Of a DNA stretch of 64,000 nt, positions 35,074-44,693 are shown piece after piece (within the stretch, counting starts at the first letter, position 1; each line of letters starts with the position of its first letter). The translations under genes were made by a program, and so were the position numbers. The stretch is from Neptunomonas japonica DSM 18939 (GTDB lineage: Bacteria > Pseudomonadota > Gammaproteobacteria > Pseudomonadales > Balneatricaceae). Below the pieces are notes generated by a model. It did not search any database, was not told the origin of the DNA, and worked only from the letters and a program-made list of their open reading frames with translations. The stretch is from contig NZ_AUGR01000010.1 of the NCBI RefSeq assembly GCF_000422765.1, positions 62,001 through 126,000 on the forward strand, read 5' to 3'.

Positions 35074-37166
35074 GTAAGTCAGATATGTCGTATACCGTGC
35101 TTATCGTTGATGATGACCCTGGCATACGCCTGTTAATGAAGTATGCATTACAGGATGAAGACCTAACAATATTTGAAGCAGAGAATGGCGATAAAGCGCT
35201 ACAAGTGTTCCAGGAAGTATCGCCTGATATAGTTTTGCTTGATGTTTCTATGCCTGGAATGACGGGGTTTGAATGTTGTCAGCAGTTAAGAAACTCTAAT
35301 ATGGGCGCTCAATGCGCGATAGTCATGGTAACGGCACTTGATAAGCCTGAAGATATAGAGGCAGCTTTTGAGGTCGGTGCCACAGATTTTATGACCAAGC
35401 CTTTAAAGTGGCCTTTGTTCAATCATCGTGTGCGCTATATTCTTAAAGCGAATAAAACGCTTTTGGCGTTGAGCCGGAACCAGTCAAAGTTATCAAAAGC
35501 GCAGTCTATTGCGCGTTTGGGTTATTGGGAGTGGGATTTTAAGTCTCCCTTTATTGAGTGCTCGACTGAGTTGTTTTCCATGCTAGATATTCAAAAAATG
35601 GATGATGCAGTGATGTATCGCTCTGTTTTAAAGTGTATCCATCCAGAGGATCGTCGAATATTTAATGATGCATTTCGACAAGCATTGCATGAAAACAAAT
35701 CGTACGATATCGAGTATCGCGTGGTTCGCTCAGATGGCGAAGTCATTATTTTTCATGATCGTACCGATATCATTGAAGAGTATGGACACAAACGTATCAT
35801 CGGTACCTTGCATGACATCACTTCTCAAAAAAATACAGAGCGAGAAATATCGTACTATGCATACTACGATACACTCACAAAGTTACCCAACCGGCGCTTG
35901 TTTCTCGATCAATTTGAAACCTCTCTAGCGACAGCAAAGCGTCGTCATGAAGAGGTCTCTTTGTTATTTATTGACCTTGATCATTTTAAGAATATTAATG
36001 ACAGTTACGGTCACCATGTTGGTGATCAAGTTTTAACGCAGACTGCCAGCAGGATTAAAAACTCAGTCTGTATGCCTGATGCAGTTACTATTGATATTGA
36101 AGGCTCACAAAATAAAGTCGCTCGTCTAGCAGGAGATGAATTTACTGTATTACTTTGTGAAGTTAATGCGGTTGATAATGTAGTGACGATAGCCCAGCGA
36201 GTACTTGATTCACTGTCTCAGCCATTTTTACTTGATAACCACACCATTCATATTACGGCGACTATTGGTATCGCGCTTTATCCTGATGACAGCGATAACG
36301 TACAAGAGCTATTACAAAATGCTGATGTCGCTATGTATCATGCGAAAGAAAGTGGCCGAAATAGCTATCAGTTCTTCTCAGAAGAGTTAAATGTTTATCA
36401 CAAAAATAGACTCTCTATAGAAAGTGGTTTGCGCTCTGCCATGTTGAATAATGAACTCGTTATTTATTATCAACCGCAATTCAGTGGTGAGCCTAACGAA
36501 ATTATTGGCTTTGAAGCGCTACTTCGGTGGGATCACCCCACCAAAGGGCTGCTCTCACCAGATAAGTTTATGAATGTTGCAGAAGCCTCTGGTCTAATAG
36601 TGCCGATTGGTGGTTGGGTGCTTGAGCAAGCCTGTAAGCAAGCGCACGAGTGGTCGCAAAGAAGCACTAAACCTTATCGTATGGCTGTTAACTTATCAGC
36701 ACTTCAATTTAATCATAAGAACCTCTCTGAGCAAGTTCTTGGTGCGTTGGAGGTTTCGGGACTTGACCCTTCTTTGCTTGAGTTAGAGATCACCGAGTCG
36801 GCTATTATCCAAAATATTAATGAAACACTTGCTCTATTAGTGTCCCTAAAAAGTTTGGGTATTAATTTAGCTATTGATGATTTTGGAACCGGTTATTCTT
36901 CCTTAAGCTATCTTAAGAACTTTCCTATAGATACGCTAAAAGTGGATAAGTCATTTATTGATGAAATAGTGACCAGCAAAAAGGATGCAGCTATTGCGCA
37001 GACCATTCTTCAGTTGGCAGACAATTTAGGCTTGCTAAGTGTTGCGGAAGGAGTGGAGACTAAAGAACAAGTAGCAGGTTTAACTGATATGGGGTGTACA
37101 CAGTTCCAAGGGTATTATTTTAGTAAGCCGTTACCGGTCGAGTTAATTGATATGTTGATCGATTAA
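35070..37166 (+). CDS. REC-PAS-GGDEF-EAL response regulator
   Basis: A 698-residue cytoplasmic protein. Receiver (about 8-125) has DDD and DIVLLDVSMPGMTG. A PAS domain follows at about 140-260 (IARLGYWEWDF; YDIEYRVVRSDGEV). GGDEF (about 270-425) has the signature AGDEF at 354-358, the first glycine replaced by alanine. EAL (about 440-690) has EALLRW at 482-487, NLSALQF, LELEITES, IDDFGTGYSSLSYL and AEGVET, so its metal and catalytic residues are intact. It may make c-di-GMP, degrade it, or use GGDEF as a GTP sensor for the EAL. It follows a hybrid kinase and a YfiR-like gene, so the output probably controls motility or biofilm. Confidence 0.92.
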   Translation: MSKSDMSYTVLIVDDDPGIRLLMKYALQDEDLTIFEAENGDKALQVFQEVSPDIVLLDVSMPGMTGFECCQQLRNSNMGAQCAIVMVTALDKPEDIEAAFEVGATDFMTKPLKWPLFNHRVRYILKANKTLLALSRNQSKLSKAQSIARLGYWEWDFKSPFIECSTELFSMLDIQKMDDAVMYRSVLKCIHPEDRRIFNDAFRQALHENKSYDIEYRVVRSDGEVIIFHDRTDIIEEYGHKRIIGTLHDITSQKNTEREISYYAYYDTLTKLPNRRLFLDQFETSLATAKRRHEEVSLLFIDLDHFKNINDSYGHHVGDQVLTQTASRIKNSVCMPDAVTIDIEGSQNKVARLAGDEFTVLLCEVNAVDNVVTIAQRVLDSLSQPFLLDNHTIHITATIGIALYPDDSDNVQELLQNADVAMYHAKESGRNSYQFFSEELNVYHKNRLSIESGLRSAMLNNELVIYYQPQFSGEPNEIIGFEALLRWDHPTKGLLSPDKFMNVAEASGLIVPIGGWVLEQACKQAHEWSQRSTKPYRMAVNLSALQFNHKNLSEQVLGALEVSGLDPSLLELEITESAIIQNINETLALLVSLKSLGINLAIDDFGTGYSSLSYLKNFPIDTLKVDKSFIDEIVTSKKDAAIAQTILQLADNLGLLSVAEGVETKEQVAGLTDMGCTQFQGYYFSKPLPVELIDMLID

Positions 37167-37357
37167 CTAAAATAAATAAGTTTTATGGTTAGGGAGGCGT
37201 AACCACCTTCCTCTCTTTTGCTGTTTATTTTGTCTTCTAACAGCGTATTTTTCCTGTCGTGTTAATCTGCGCTACATCTTTTAAGCATATAGTGTTAAAT
37301 AATTATCGTTTTTCGCGTTGCACCTGCACGCTTACCCATTTTTAACGAGGAGCCATC

Positions 37358-38539
37358 ATGTCAAATCTGACCTTTAAGTACCTTGATAAAGCACTCTCCC
37401 AAGTTCGGGAATTAGGCTTGATGCCTGAAAAAGTAGATGAAGCCCCTGTGGTAGCGCTTATTGAGCGTCTATCTGATATTGATGAGACTAAAACCTTAGC
37501 TATTGCCCGAACATTGACTCAAGCCTCCGTTTTTAATGAGATTGTACGTGAGCAAGTATCTCAGATGAAAATTGGCCAGCGTTATGCCGAAATTACCGAG
37601 TCTTTTAATAGTATTCGTGATGATGCTAAAAAGATGGTTGAGCAAGTTGAAGATGGTAAAATTGATACGTTTGAACGTGCCAGCAATGCATGGATGAAAG
37701 TTACGCGTGGCGATATAGCCAGCCGTTTTGACAAGATTAAAGATACTTATTTAGAAGTAGCGCGTGACTCTAAAGACCAAATAGAGCGTGAGCATGTGAT
37801 TTTAAATGCATACCAAGATTTTCGTGGTGCGATTAAAGAGTCCGAAATTTATGCGCTTGACCTATTAAAGCAAACAGAAGCGTTGTGGAATGCACAGAAA
37901 GACGCGCTAAAGCAAGCCGGTGACAAGGTGCAGCAGTTTGCAGGTGATGATCTTGCAGAGCGTGCCAAGCTTGAATTAGCCCGTGACGAGAGCATGCGTA
38001 GTTTACAGTTTGCAGAAGATCGCTATCAGGTAGCTAAAGACTTGTCAGATAACCTCACTGTTAGCTACAACACATCCGAAGTGATTATGATGCGCTTAAT
38101 GCAAACCAACAGTGCTAAGGACCGTGTTTATAAGCAGTCGATTACCTTCTTTGGCACCAATGAGTCTGTGTTCACGGCATTAACGGCTTCTTATACTGGC
38201 ATGTTTGGTTTGCATGAAAGCACAGAAACTCTTAATGAAATGAAAGATGGGGTCTCAAAAAGCTTGGAAGATTTGGCTTCTATTGGCGGGAAAGTGCAAG
38301 AAGCCGCGATTAAAGCAGGTTACGGCCCAACGATTCGTGCTGAGTCGGTTAAAAAATTAGTTGAGTCTGTTGTTAATTTTCAGGAGCGTTCGCAAGAAAT
38401 TATTGAAGAGATGCGCATCTTGTCCACAAAAAATGCAGAAGAAATTCGCGAATCAGTTGAAGATGGTAAACAACGTTTAGCACGTGTTATTCAGCGTGGA
38501 GGCTCATTACCATTGCCTGATTTTTCTCAAGCGAAGTAA
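37358..38539 (+). CDS. Hypothetical helical protein, first of a three-gene module
   Basis: A 393-residue protein predicted almost entirely alpha-helical, with no signal peptide or membrane segment. Long heptad-like stretches occur around 80-270 (IASRFDKIKDTYLEVARDSK; LAERAKLELARDESMRSL) and at the C-terminus. The layout is reminiscent of TelA-like proteins, but I cannot confirm homology. Genes of this kind occur before a DUF6384 gene and a coiled-coil/Gly-rich gene; the same order is seen here. AGGAG lies 7 bases before the ATG. The product is probably cytosolic and may join a membrane complex with the two following proteins. Confidence 0.75.
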   Translation: MSNLTFKYLDKALSQVRELGLMPEKVDEAPVVALIERLSDIDETKTLAIARTLTQASVFNEIVREQVSQMKIGQRYAEITESFNSIRDDAKKMVEQVEDGKIDTFERASNAWMKVTRGDIASRFDKIKDTYLEVARDSKDQIEREHVILNAYQDFRGAIKESEIYALDLLKQTEALWNAQKDALKQAGDKVQQFAGDDLAERAKLELARDESMRSLQFAEDRYQVAKDLSDNLTVSYNTSEVIMMRLMQTNSAKDRVYKQSITFFGTNESVFTALTASYTGMFGLHESTETLNEMKDGVSKSLEDLASIGGKVQEAAIKAGYGPTIRAESVKKLVESVVNFQERSQEIIEEMRILSTKNAEEIRESVEDGKQRLARVIQRGGSLPLPDFSQAK

Positions 38540-38597
38540 GTTAATTAGTTATTGTTAAGTAGTATTTAAGATGCGTTCAAAAGTAGTGAGTAATTGA

Positions 38598-39539
38598 ATG
38601 GATAGTATGAATGCGGCCAGTGCTTCTACTGATCAGGTTGAAGTGCCCAGAGCAAAACTTGAAGATATTATGGTGGCGATGGATGTGGTGGATACACTAC
38701 GTCATCGCCAAGGCATGGTTGAGCGGGAGCTTGGCACGGATGCGCGACGTGAGCAGTTACTGGAACGTTTACGTGAAATCTATGCTGAACAAGGTATGGA
38801 TGTCCCTGATCATATTTTGGAAGAGGGTATCAAAGCGCTGGATGAAGACCGCTTTAAGTACTATCCGTCTAAGAAGAATTTCTCTACTACGCTGGCTCAT
38901 CTTTATGTAAGCCGTAAAACGTGGGGCAAGCCTATAGCTGCGCTCTTATTGGTAGGGGCTTTGGCTTATGCTGGAAATTACTTTATAAATGAGAGACCTC
39001 AGCAACAAGCACTTGAGGCGTTACCGAACACTTTGCAGCAAACTTATAATGAGATACAAGCAATAGCCAAGAACCCACAAGTGGTTGTCCAAGCACAAGA
39101 GCTTAAGGGTTCTGCTAGTGCTGCTTTAGCTAACAGTAAGCCTCAAGTGGCTGAGTCGTTATTAAGCGATATGGAAAATATGCTGACTCAGTTAAGGGTT
39201 AGTTACAAAATTAGAATCGTATCCCGCCCTGGTGAGCAGTCTGGCGTTTGGCGTATCCCTGATGTTAATTCCAATGCACGAAACTACTATTTAATTGTGG
39301 AAGCGATTGGTCGCGGTAATAACGTACTAACCTTGCCTGTGATGAATGAAGAGTCAGGTAAGCGCAATGATGTAGATAAGTGGGGAATACGGGTTAATTA
39401 CAGGGCCTTTAACTCAGTGGCTGCTGATAAGCGTGATGATGGCATTATCCAGGCAAACATAGTGGGTGATAAGCCTGCCGGTTACTTGAAACCAAAATAT
39501 AAAATTGCCACCAGTGGTGCCACTATTACGCGATGGTAA
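38598..39539 (+). CDS. DUF6384-like membrane protein
   Basis: A 313-residue protein. Residues 1-110 are helical, charged and probably cytoplasmic (MVAMDVVDTLRHRQGMVERE). One membrane segment is at about 111-130 (WGKPIAALLLVGALAYAGNY). The remaining 180 residues, probably periplasmic, start with a helical linker and continue as a beta-rich domain (KIRIVSRPGEQSGVWRIPDV). The resemblance to DUF6384 is from memory and moderate. It is 58 bases after the previous gene and 57 before the next, all on one strand. Function unknown. Confidence 0.72.
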   Translation: MDSMNAASASTDQVEVPRAKLEDIMVAMDVVDTLRHRQGMVERELGTDARREQLLERLREIYAEQGMDVPDHILEEGIKALDEDRFKYYPSKKNFSTTLAHLYVSRKTWGKPIAALLLVGALAYAGNYFINERPQQQALEALPNTLQQTYNEIQAIAKNPQVVVQAQELKGSASAALANSKPQVAESLLSDMENMLTQLRVSYKIRIVSRPGEQSGVWRIPDVNSNARNYYLIVEAIGRGNNVLTLPVMNEESGKRNDVDKWGIRVNYRAFNSVAADKRDDGIIQANIVGDKPAGYLKPKYKIATSGATITRW

Positions 39540-39596
39540 ACCTAGCTTTATGCACTTTTACATGTATTTATCAGCACAATTAATAGAAGGGTTTAG

Positions 39597-41072
39597 ATGA
39601 TGTGGAGTGGTTCAACAGCTTTAAACAGTATCGATAGCACCTTACGTACGGTGCGTGATGATATTGATCGTCTGGATCAGAGTTTAACGCGACTGACTGA
39701 AAACCTGACTGATAATCTGCGCCAGCAAGGTAAGGTTATTCATGAGATTGCTAAGGTTCGCTTATTAGAAATAGATACAGGACAGTTGCAAGACACTTTG
39801 ACTGCAGCCGACCTTGATGCTAAAAATATTTTGAGTGACCGTGTTCAGTATATTCAACAAGTTGAGCATGAAATTAAAAATTTAAAGCAGCAGTTAGAAG
39901 AGGCAGAAGTAGCTCGAGAAAAACTCTTGTTGGTTGCTAATGATATATCAACAGATCTTGCAGAGAATGAAACTACCATTCAGGAAGCGTTGCGTGAAGA
40001 TTCTGCTTATCTAGCACAATTTGAGCGCGCGAGTAAGGCGGAGTCTATCGCTGCTGAGGCGCTACAGAAAAGCCAGACAGCTCAATCTGATATGGATATT
40101 AAAGATGAGCCTTATCAAGATGATAAGTTGTTTATGTATCTATGGCGGCGTAAATTCGCTACGCCTGACTATGTAGGAGGCCTGTTAACACGTTCTCTCG
40201 ATAAATGGGTCTCTGGGCTCATTAAGTATGAAAAAAATCGAGTTAATTATTGGAACCTTCAAGAGATACCTAAACGTTTAGCTGCACATGCCCAAAGAGT
40301 ACAAACTGAAGCGGAGAATCAGTTTGTATTACTTCAAGCATTAGAGACTCAGGCATTATCAGATGCTGGCGTTCCTGAAGTAGAGCAGCGTTTAGATGAT
40401 GCGCGTGTACAACTAGATGCGCAGGATGACCAGATAGAGGCGTTAGAAAACCGGTTGAGCGCAACGTTGGAGCAGCGCGCTGAGTTTACTTCTGGAACTG
40501 ATGAATATACACAGCGTAGTATCCAGTGTTTAAGTGATGCGATGGCGCATAAAGATGTGTATCAGATAGATCGCTATGTGAGAGCTACATTGTCTCCCGT
40601 TGATGATGAGTTAGTCAGAGAGCTTCGTCAATTTCAGGATAATTATGAAGATAGTGAAGATGACTTAGCAGACTTTCGCCGTGCGCATTCTGCAAAAATA
40701 GCAAAATTAAAAGAGCTGGAAAGCGTACGTCATAGTTTTAAAAATAACCGTTTTGATGATGTCCGCTCAGGTTTTGGTAATGAAGACTTGATCAAGTCAG
40801 TGTTAGGACAGTTCTTGCAAGGAGCTGTAGCGGGCAGTGATGTGTGGCGAGTACTTAAACGTAATCAGCGTTATGATAATCGAGGTGCGCAGCCTGACTT
40901 TGGTAGTGGTGGTATTAGTGGCCGATCACCCGGCAGAAATACATCAAACAGTAACAGCACATTTAGGTGGCCGAGCTCACGTAGCGGAAGTGGCGGGTTT
41001 CGTATCCCGGGAAGCGGTCGTAGTAAACGAAACGGTGGCGGTGGTGGTTTTCGTACAGGTGGTGGTTTTTAG
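39597..41072 (+). CDS. Coiled-coil protein with Gly/Ser/Arg-rich tail
   Basis: A 491-residue protein. About 1-130 and 240-390 are long coiled coils (DIDRLDQSLTRLTENLTDNL; VEHEIKNLKQQLEEAEVARE). A non-coiled Trp/Tyr-rich segment lies between them (KLFMYLWRRKFATPDYVGGL). The last 50 residues are low-complexity Gly/Ser/Arg (GSGGFRIPGSGRSKRNGGGG), ending in GGGF. No signal or membrane segment. The tail could be flexible or bind nucleic acid or a surface; this is inference. Third and last gene of the module; the inverted repeat at 41089-41134 probably ends the transcript. Function unknown to me. Confidence 0.72.
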   Translation: MMWSGSTALNSIDSTLRTVRDDIDRLDQSLTRLTENLTDNLRQQGKVIHEIAKVRLLEIDTGQLQDTLTAADLDAKNILSDRVQYIQQVEHEIKNLKQQLEEAEVAREKLLLVANDISTDLAENETTIQEALREDSAYLAQFERASKAESIAAEALQKSQTAQSDMDIKDEPYQDDKLFMYLWRRKFATPDYVGGLLTRSLDKWVSGLIKYEKNRVNYWNLQEIPKRLAAHAQRVQTEAENQFVLLQALETQALSDAGVPEVEQRLDDARVQLDAQDDQIEALENRLSATLEQRAEFTSGTDEYTQRSIQCLSDAMAHKDVYQIDRYVRATLSPVDDELVRELRQFQDNYEDSEDDLADFRRAHSAKIAKLKELESVRHSFKNNRFDDVRSGFGNEDLIKSVLGQFLQGAVAGSDVWRVLKRNQRYDNRGAQPDFGSGGISGRSPGRNTSNSNSTFRWPSSRSGSGGFRIPGSGRSKRNGGGGGFRTGGGF

Positions 41073-41088
41073 TTAATGCTATAAAAAG

Positions 41089-41134
41089 CACTCCGGTTAT
41101 CCTTAGAGTATTATGTGGATGGATAACCGGAGTG
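41089..41134. terminator. Perfect 14-bp inverted repeat between convergent genes
   Basis: CACTCCGGTTATCC and GGATAACCGGAGTG with an 18-base loop, preceded by an A-run. It lies between the coiled-coil gene and the TRAP gene and probably acts as a bidirectional terminator. Confidence 0.6.
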
Positions 41135-41182
41135 AACGCCGCTATTTAGGTTAGCGCCTACCAGAGATCTATTGTCTTTATA

Positions 41183-42238
41183 TTAGTTTTGAGCTGTTTT
41201 AGCTTGTGCACTTTCAGGTACGTAGTTACGAGCGGTTTCACGTAACTCTTTTAGTGCAGCGGCGGCATCAACATCACGATTTGAAACACGCTTAAGGTAA
41301 TCTTCATCCATACCTATAATCATGGCTTGGAACTCTTTATCGATGAGGTCGCCTTTCTTAACTTCTAAAATGGAAACGCCTGCGTTTTTGGCAGTAACTA
41401 GCCCTTGTGCATCACCACCATCCCATGCACGTCCTGCAAGGGCGGATAGTTTCTCACCAGAAACGGCAAGAATTGCAGCTTTGTCTTCTTTGCTAAGGCC
41501 GTCTAAGAAATCTGGGTTCATAAAGATAGAAAAGCTCATGACGTACATACCGCCGGGTAATAAAACGAGTTGTTTGGTGACTTCGTTTAGGCGTAAAGTT
41601 TTCTGTTCACCTGTAGGGATGAATACACCATCAACAACACCTTGTTGCATCATTTCGTACACTTTAGGCGCGGGTGCTCCAACGGCTGTCACGCCCATGC
41701 GTTCCCCCAATTGTGTTTGAATACCACCACCGAGACGAATCTTACGGTTTTTCATATCGGCCAGGGAGTCGATCGGTTCTGCTAAGTGTATTTGCCCCGG
41801 GCCATGGGTGAAAAGGGCCGCAACAACAAGGCCTTCGTGTTCATTTGCCTGCTTATAATATTTATTACTGACTCGCCAAAATGCGACAGAAGCTGCTTCT
41901 GCATTCGCATTTAGGTTGGGTAGCTCTACAGATTCTGTCAATTTAAAGCGACCCGGAATATAACCGTGAACGCTCCAACTAGCATCAACAACGTTATCTT
42001 CTACGAGGTCAAACATGGTTTTAGGATGTCCCATACCGTATTCAATCTTCATTTTCACACGGCCTTGAGTGGCCTCATCTATCCATTTACCCCATGTCGT
42101 TAGAACAATGGCATTTTGTGGATGCGTTGGGGGAAGCCAGCTAGCAACTCGCATGACGGAGTCAGCCAGTACGCTGCCAGATAACAGAAGGCCTAACGAC
42201 AGCCCAGTAGATGACTTTATTAATGTTTTTATTTTCAT
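41183..42238 (-). CDS. TRAP transporter substrate-binding protein (DctP family)
   Basis: A 351-residue periplasmic binding protein with a signal peptide (MKIKTLIKSS to VLA-D). Family landmarks: MRVASWLPPTHPQNAIVLTT near the mature start, KIRLGGGIQTQLGERMGVTA (DctP-like strand with the carboxylate-binding Arg) and PKVYEMMQQGVVDGVFIPTG. AAGGTAA before the ATG at 42238 decides the start over 42268. No DctQ/DctM membrane subunits are encoded in the window, so it is an orphan P subunit. It lies 76 bases after glcF in the same direction, suggesting a C2-C4 hydroxy acid such as glycolate as ligand. Confidence 0.9.
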   Translation of the reverse strand: MKIKTLIKSSTGLSLGLLLSGSVLADSVMRVASWLPPTHPQNAIVLTTWGKWIDEATQGRVKMKIEYGMGHPKTMFDLVEDNVVDASWSVHGYIPGRFKLTESVELPNLNANAEAASVAFWRVSNKYYKQANEHEGLVVAALFTHGPGQIHLAEPIDSLADMKNRKIRLGGGIQTQLGERMGVTAVGAPAPKVYEMMQQGVVDGVFIPTGEQKTLRLNEVTKQLVLLPGGMYVMSFSIFMNPDFLDGLSKEDKAAILAVSGEKLSALAGRAWDGGDAQGLVTAKNAGVSILEVKKGDLIDKEFQAMIIGMDEDYLKRVSNRDVDAAAALKELRETARNYVPESAQAKTAQN

Positions 42239-42313
42239 ATGAATTACCTTCTTATTGTATGCCTTCATGTGAAAGGCTTGCTTTCAAAGTTATGAGCAGT
42301 GAGTCTTAGGTTA

Positions 42314-43552
42314 TTAACGTGAGTTATCCGTTTTAGTGCCCGTCATGGCGGCATCAATGATTTGAATCCAGTGTTGGATAGGGGTATTGGATTTACCCGA
42401 AAGGTGTGTCATGCAGCCGATATTGGCACTGCCGATGATATCGGGGTTTGCTTTTTCAAGGGCTTCAACTTTCTGTACACCTAGCTGGTTGGCGAGTTCT
42501 GGCTGGAAAATTGAGTAGGTGCCAGCAGACCCGCAGCAGATGTGCCCATCACTGACAGGTTTTATTGGAAAGCCTAATCGGGCTAGTACGGTTTCAACGG
42601 AACCTGATAACCCTTGAGCGTGTTGCAGTGAGCAAGGGCATTGAAAAGCGACGCTGCTCGTCGCATTGAGTGTGAGCTTTTCTAACGGAAGATCTGTAAA
42701 GACTTCAACCAGGTCCTTTGTTAGTGCAGATATGCGTGCTGCTTTTTCAGCATACAAATGATCATCTTTAAGCAGTTTTCCATACTCTTTTATGGTCGAA
42801 CCACAACCGCTAGCAGTCATGACTATTGCTTCACAGCCTTCTTCTATTGTTGGCCACCATGCGTCTATGTTGTTACGCATAAAGTCTCGGCCGTCTTCCT
42901 GCTTATTAAGGTGGTAACTAATCGCACCGCAACAACCCGCTTTATCAGCGGTGATCAGCGAGATATTAAATTGGCTTAACACTCTCGCTGCCGCGGCATT
43001 AATGTCGGGTGCGAGTCCTGGTTGAACACAACCTTCTAGTACTAGCATGCGTTTTTCATGAGCCCGTTTCGGCCAACTGCTTTTTGATGACCGTAGTGGA
43101 ATCTTTGTTTTTAGTGCTTTTGGCAGGAGAGGTCGAATATGTTGGGCGGCTTTTAGCAGAGGCGTAAACCGAGCTGAATAGGGCAGAACGCTGAGTATCG
43201 AATGGCGTAGCGCTTTTTGTGCAAAAGAGCGAGGTACTTGTTTTTCTACCACTTGTACGCCGATATCCAGCAGACGGTGATAGTCAACATTTGCAGGGCA
43301 GGTTGTTTCACATGCACGACAGTTTAAGCATGCATCAAGGTGTGACTGTGTGATCGCGGAGGCTGGCTGCCCCTCTAAAACCTGTTTAATTAAGTAGATA
43401 CGCCCACGGGGGCTATCTAACTCATTACCTCGTAAATTATAGGTTGGGCACGTTGCTAAACAGAAGCCGCAATGTACACATTTACGCAGGATGGCATCGG
43501 CCTCTTTTCCTTGCGCAGTGCTATTAATGAATTCAGCTATGTTGGTCTGCAC
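42314..43552 (-). CDS. glcF: Glycolate oxidase iron-sulfur subunit GlcF
   Basis: A 412-residue protein. Two [4Fe-4S] motifs lie near the N-terminus (CVHCGFCLATCPTYNL and CLNCRACETTCPANVDY). The second half has two CCG-type domains (LEGCVQPGLAPDINAAAA, KAGCCGAISYHL; FQCPCSLQHAQGL, HICCGSAGTYSI). It carries electrons from the GlcD/GlcE flavoprotein to the membrane. It follows glcE with a 25-base gap. Length is usual for GlcF. Confidence 0.94.
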   Translation of the reverse strand: MQTNIAEFINSTAQGKEADAILRKCVHCGFCLATCPTYNLRGNELDSPRGRIYLIKQVLEGQPASAITQSHLDACLNCRACETTCPANVDYHRLLDIGVQVVEKQVPRSFAQKALRHSILSVLPYSARFTPLLKAAQHIRPLLPKALKTKIPLRSSKSSWPKRAHEKRMLVLEGCVQPGLAPDINAAAARVLSQFNISLITADKAGCCGAISYHLNKQEDGRDFMRNNIDAWWPTIEEGCEAIVMTASGCGSTIKEYGKLLKDDHLYAEKAARISALTKDLVEVFTDLPLEKLTLNATSSVAFQCPCSLQHAQGLSGSVETVLARLGFPIKPVSDGHICCGSAGTYSIFQPELANQLGVQKVEALEKANPDIIGSANIGCMTHLSGKSNTPIQHWIQIIDAAMTGTKTDNSR

Positions 43553-43577
43553 GGTATCTCCCCCAGTGTTGGGTTGG

Positions 43578-44693
43578 TTATAGGTCTACGTATAAACGAC
43601 TGGGGTTGAGAATGTTGTGTGGGTCAAAGCTGTGTTTTATGCGCTTGCTTAATGCAAGAAGTGCAGGGCTCAGAGGGCTGAAAGTAGAACCGTTACCATC
43701 ACTACTATTAGTCTTGCTATTATTAAAATCAGAGACATTACGAAAGCAACTGGCATGCCCCCCGTTATCAATAGCCCATTGTTGTATCGCATCAGTATCT
43801 TTTGGATACACCCAGCGTTGTGCTCCTCCCCACTCAGTGATTGACTCTGTATCAATTAGTAAGTCAGGGATGCACGGGGCGCTTGGGGGTAATGACACAC
43901 GCCATAACGACCTATCTTGATTAAAGTAAGGGAGATGTTGCTCTTTCAGCTGGTGCCAAAAAAGGTCTGCTTGTCTGAGAATGTCACCACCTATGTTTTC
44001 TGCCGCGGATACTACCCCAGCTTTAGCGCCGGAGAAGCGTACATATAAAAGGTTGTTATGCAGATATGTGGCAGAAACCGGTATTGGCTGGCGACCCAGT
44101 GAGCTTAATAAAGAACTCATTTGCTGGTGGTCATAGGGCAGAATGCGTGTTTCTTCAACAGCTGGTTTAGGTATGACTTTCAGTGATATGTCTAGCAAGA
44201 CGCCTAAAGTACCTAATGCCCCTGTCATTAGCCGCGACACATCATAGCCCGCTACGTTTTTCATGACCTGACCGCCAAACTTTAAAACTTCGCCTTTACC
44301 ATTGATGATGGTCGCGCCTAAAACAAAATCTCGGACAGCTCCAGCATAAGGGCGGCGAGGCCCTGAAATCCCGCATGCTACGGTACCGCCAAGAGTGGCA
44401 GTATCTGAAAAAGAAGGCGGTTCAAAGCCAAGAATTTGTCCGTGCTTTGCCAAGAGCTCTTCTATCTCTTTTAATGGCGTTCCTGCACGCGCCGTTATGA
44501 CAAGTTCAGAAGGCTCATAATTGATGATGCCACTGTATCCTGAAACTGATAGCTTAGTGCCTGTGGTACGGCGTCCATAAAATGCTTTACTACTACCGCC
44601 TGTTATTATCAACGGTGATTTCTGTTCGTAAGCAGTGTTGATCTGCTCTGCCAGTGTTCTTGCTGTTATTGCGGGTGGCTGAACTGAAAGCAT
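43578..44693 (-). CDS. glcE: Glycolate oxidase FAD-binding subunit GlcE
   Basis: A 371-residue protein with a PCMH-type FAD domain (PLIITGGSSKAFYGRRTTGT; LVITARAGTPLKEIEELLAK; LGGTVACGISGPRRPYAGAV) and a C-terminus ending DPHNILNPSRLYVD. It begins directly after the glcD stop with no gap, so translation is coupled. Together with GlcD and GlcF it oxidises glycolate to glyoxylate. Confidence 0.93.
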   Translation of the reverse strand: MLSVQPPAITARTLAEQINTAYEQKSPLIITGGSSKAFYGRRTTGTKLSVSGYSGIINYEPSELVITARAGTPLKEIEELLAKHGQILGFEPPSFSDTATLGGTVACGISGPRRPYAGAVRDFVLGATIINGKGEVLKFGGQVMKNVAGYDVSRLMTGALGTLGVLLDISLKVIPKPAVEETRILPYDHQQMSSLLSSLGRQPIPVSATYLHNNLLYVRFSGAKAGVVSAAENIGGDILRQADLFWHQLKEQHLPYFNQDRSLWRVSLPPSAPCIPDLLIDTESITEWGGAQRWVYPKDTDAIQQWAIDNGGHASCFRNVSDFNNSKTNSSDGNGSTFSPLSPALLALSKRIKHSFDPHNILNPSRLYVDL

